Shown: positions 59,534 to 61,438 of the stretch, in pieces | Layout of the letters: every line of letters begins with the position of its first letter | Position numbering within the stretch: position 1 is the stretch's first letter | NCBI GenBank assembly: GCA_964390555.1 | Contig: CAYMJU010000115.1 | Coordinates: forward strand, 1 to 61,438 | From: CAVTWS01 sp964390555 | GTDB lineage: Bacteria > Actinomycetota > Acidimicrobiia > Acidimicrobiales > SHLQ01 | Length of the DNA: 61,438 nt | Reading direction: 5' to 3' | Notes under the pieces: generated by a model | Database searches by the model: none | What the model was told of the DNA's origin: nothing | Seen by the model: only the letters and a program-made list of their open reading frames with translations | Program-made: the position numbers and the translations under genes

Positions 59534-60550
59534 ATGACCGACGTCGATCTCGCCGAGCTCGCCGCATCCCGCCGCTATCCGACCTTCGGGCCCGAAGATG
59601 ACGACTTCCACGACGAGGTGCTCAGCGACCGCTGGTGGGAGACGGAGACGAACTGGTTCTCCTGGAACGTCCCCGAGCGTCGCCTGGGGGGCTGGACCTA
59701 CTGCCAGGCTCGTCCCAACGCCAACATCTGCAACGGCGGCGCCTGGGTCTGGGACGACAGCGGCGCCTACTCGTGGGATCTCCGCTACCACGCCGAGTAC
59801 TCAGGCCTTCGTCTCGTCGAACGAGCCGAGCGGGACATGCGCGACTTCGAGTGGCCCAACGGTGTGCACGTCGCGACTCTGGAATCGTTGCAGAAGTACC
59901 GCATCGACTACGAGGATCCGGGCGCGCTCGAGCTCCACCTCGTGTTCGACGCCCTGATCCCCCCGAATCCCCATCCGGTCGGCGTGTCCCCCTTCTTCAA
60001 TGGAACCCACTTCGATCAGCCCGGCCATCTCACCGGCGAGATGGTGCTGCACGGTGAACGGATCCCGATCGACTGCTACTCGGTGCGTGATCGATCCTGG
60101 GGGCCCCGCCCGGCCGGACGCCGCCGGCCTCGACCCGCGGACGACACGCGGCCCCAGCCGGTCTTCGGAGGCGTGGGCTACTCGTTCGGTACCGAAGGAC
60201 CGGCCGATGCCTGGCTGACCTATTCCGCGCCGACCGAGGACGACGATCCCGTGGTGTGTGGCTTCTTGCTGAGGGACGGTGAGTACGGTCACTTCCTCAC
60301 CGGTCGCCGCCACGTCGACGTCGACCCCGGGACCGGCTGGCCGATCCGGATCGAGATCGAGGCATTCGACGATCACGGCCGCCGCCTCGACGCGGTCGGC
60401 ATCGCGGTCAGTCGCCACTGGAAGGGCCTCGGGGGTGACACGTTGATGAACTGGCAGTGGCACGACGGGCACCAGGGCTGGGGTGAGGACCAGAGCTACT
60501 TCGCCCGTTCCGTCTGGGCGGCCCAGAAGGCGAGAGCCGGCTCAGCGTAG
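59534..60550 (+). CDS. Uncharacterised DUF7064/DUF7065-like protein
   Basis: A 338-residue soluble protein, Trp/Tyr/Asp-rich and mostly beta by appearance. Segments such as NWFSWNVPERRLGGWTY, WDLRYHAEYSG, PFFNGTHFDQPGHL and CYSVRDRSWGPR resemble the AttH/CrtC-type lipocalin-like proteins found in actinobacterial lipid and steroid loci. The family name is from memory and function is unknown. AGGAGGAGG lies just upstream of ATG 59534. The gene is convergent with, and overlaps by 9 bp, the P450 fragment. Confidence 0.6.
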   Translation: MTDVDLAELAASRRYPTFGPEDDDFHDEVLSDRWWETETNWFSWNVPERRLGGWTYCQARPNANICNGGAWVWDDSGAYSWDLRYHAEYSGLRLVERAERDMRDFEWPNGVHVATLESLQKYRIDYEDPGALELHLVFDALIPPNPHPVGVSPFFNGTHFDQPGHLTGEMVLHGERIPIDCYSVRDRSWGPRPAGRRRPRPADDTRPQPVFGGVGYSFGTEGPADAWLTYSAPTEDDDPVVCGFLLRDGEYGHFLTGRRHVDVDPGTGWPIRIEIEAFDDHGRRLDAVGIAVSRHWKGLGGDTLMNWQWHDGHQGWGEDQSYFARSVWAAQKARAGSA

Positions 60551-60967
60551 GCGGAGCGGCAGTTCGCGGAACCCGCGTAGCGTCGGGGTGTTCTTGTAGC
60601 GCAACTGACCGGGCGGAATGGTCAACTCGATCTGATCGAACCGCTGCACCAGGGCGCGGAGCGCGGCACGGCCCTCGAGCCGTGCCAACTGGTTGCCGAG
60701 GCAGAAATGACTGCCGAAGGCGAAGGTCAGATGGCGGTTCGGATCCCGGGACAGGTCGAGGACATCTGGATCGTCGAACTTCGTCTCGTCGCGGTTGGCC
60801 GAGATGATCATGCCCATCACGTGGCTGCCGGCGGGGATCGTCTCGCCGGCGATCTCGATGTCGTCGAGGGTGATCCGCGTCACCCCGCACGGCACCGGGC
60901 TGGTGAACCGCAGCAACTCCTCGACCGCGCCGTCGATCAGCGTCGGATCCTCACGGAGTCGGGCCAT
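60542..60967 (-). pseudogene. Cytochrome P450, C-terminal fragment
   Basis: About 141 residues corresponding to the last third of a P450 (normal length ~400). The K-helix ExxR is in AVEELLRFTSP and the haem-binding loop is FAFGSHFCLGNQLARLE with its Cys ligand. Helices A-J, including the oxygen-binding I-helix, are missing. Sequence upstream of ATG 60967 is unrelated, so the gene was truncated by deletion or rearrangement. It probably cannot bind substrate. Confidence 0.8.
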
Positions 60968-61175
60968 GCGTAGCCCCTTCGATAGATGAGTCTCCTCTTT
61001 AGAGGATTCGCGCGTGCGGTGGGGGTGATCCGCTTTTCGGCCAGGGGTTCGGTCAGGTTGCGGTTTCTGAAGGACTGAGACGACCGCGACGGTCGGGGGG
61101 TGTCCGGGGTGCGTGCCCAGCCGTAGGACCGCTCGGCGGCCCGTCGCACCTTGCCGAAGCGTCCGGGCGCCCTCG
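60968..61175. other. Gap between the P450 fragment and the acyl-CoA dehydrogenase gene
   Basis: No convincing gene. The open frames crossing it are short or cryptic, and a small palindrome CCTCTTTAGAGG lies at 61003-61014. It marks the place where the P450 5' part was lost. No transposase remnant was recognised. Confidence 0.4.
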
Positions 61176-61438
61176 TCAGCGCGGCTCGCGCGGGAGGCCG
61201 AGCACGCGCTCGCCGAGGATGTTGCGCTGGATCTCGTTGGATCCGGCGTAGATCGTGTGTGCACGGGTGTACAGGAACGTGCGCTGCATCGGGTCGAGCA
61301 GGTAGTCGGCGGTCTCGGGATGCTCGTTGCCGAGGGCGCCGGCACCCGCCACCATCGCCGCCGTGCCCCGGACCGTCATCATCAGCTCGCCGAGATCGCG
61401 GTGCCAGTTCGACCAGTAGAGCTTGCCGCTCGACATCT
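61176..61438 (-). CDS. Acyl-CoA dehydrogenase (partial, N-terminus outside window)
   Basis: The C-terminal 86 or so residues of an acyl-CoA dehydrogenase. SGKLYWSNWHRDLGELMM is the last helical domain, and TIYAGSNEIQRNILGERVLGLPREP (read in parts) is the FAD-binding, tetramer-interface end of the family. The frame is open to the window edge. It is typical of the lipid or steroid-ring ACADs in Actinobacteria, consistent with the nearby thiolase, P450 remnant and phosphotransferase. Confidence 0.88.
   Translation of the reverse strand, partial: MSSGKLYWSNWHRDLGELMMTVRGTAAMVAGAGALGNEHPETADYLLDPMQRTFLYTRAHTIYAGSNEIQRNILGERVLGLPREPR

Noticed and set aside
60968..61175. Insertion sequence scar between the P450 fragment and the acyl-CoA dehydrogenase gene
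   Set aside because: No transposase remnant, terminal inverted repeat pair or target duplication was recognised; only a 12-bp palindrome is present.

Overview
This window is high-GC actinobacterial DNA, most likely from the class Acidimicrobiia. That placement is inference. It rests on the gene order metG-tatD-rpf-ksgA-ispE, a bL37-type mini ribosomal protein, many GTG starts, and repeated leaderless promoters (TAnnnT followed 5-10 nt later by the start codon). No tRNA, rRNA, CRISPR array or intact insertion sequence was seen.

Layout. 1-4.6 kb (minus): housekeeping cluster metG-tatD-rpf-ksgA-ispE. 4.7-9.2 kb: a PAS-PAS-GGDEF-EAL c-di-GMP enzyme, a secreted protein, rsmI and a DUF192 gene. 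9.3-13.3 kb: a decaying accessory island holding a membrane protein of unknown function, an Arg-rich amphipathic-repeat protein cut by an in-frame TGA, a HEAT-like gene frameshifted by a 7-bp tandem duplication, and a truncated MNT-type nucleotidyltransferase. 13.2-18.1 kb: ychF, bL37, a prolyl oligopeptidase, an FmdB-type zinc ribbon, a coiled-coil repeat protein and a metallophosphoesterase.

18.1-35.6 kb is the functional core: a nucleoside uptake and catabolism locus. It contains purine nucleoside phosphorylase, a BMP-type lipoprotein with its ATPase and two permeases, cytidine deaminase, pyrimidine-nucleoside phosphorylase, a PHYHD1-like Fe/2OG dioxygenase, adenosine deaminase, both subunits of an ADP-forming acyl-CoA synthetase, then deoC with a full aldehyde dehydrogenase and a half-length aldehyde dehydrogenase. 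Together these could take extracellular deoxynucleosides to glyceraldehyde-3-phosphate and acetyl-CoA. A phosphopentomutase is the one step not seen.

35.7-46.6 kb: a hemerythrin-like protein, two beta-propeller lipoproteins, serA, an S9 peptidase, an aspartate-type aminotransferase, serC and a Cys-repeat lipoprotein. 46.7-61.4 kb: lipid or CoA-ester metabolism (Zn alcohol dehydrogenase, CaiB-type CoA-transferase, acyl-CoA synthetase, enoyl-CoA hydratase, thiolase, phosphotransferase, acyl-CoA dehydrogenase). This part also shows decay: a branched-chain amino acid ABC transporter gene with an in-frame TAG and a deletion that fuses permease to ATPase, a toxin-like C-terminal fragment, and a P450 reduced to its last third.

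The points most worth following up are the PHYHD1-like dioxygenase inside the nucleoside operon, the split ALDH16-like pair, the interrupted amphipathic-repeat protein, and a 50-bp palindromic element present twice.
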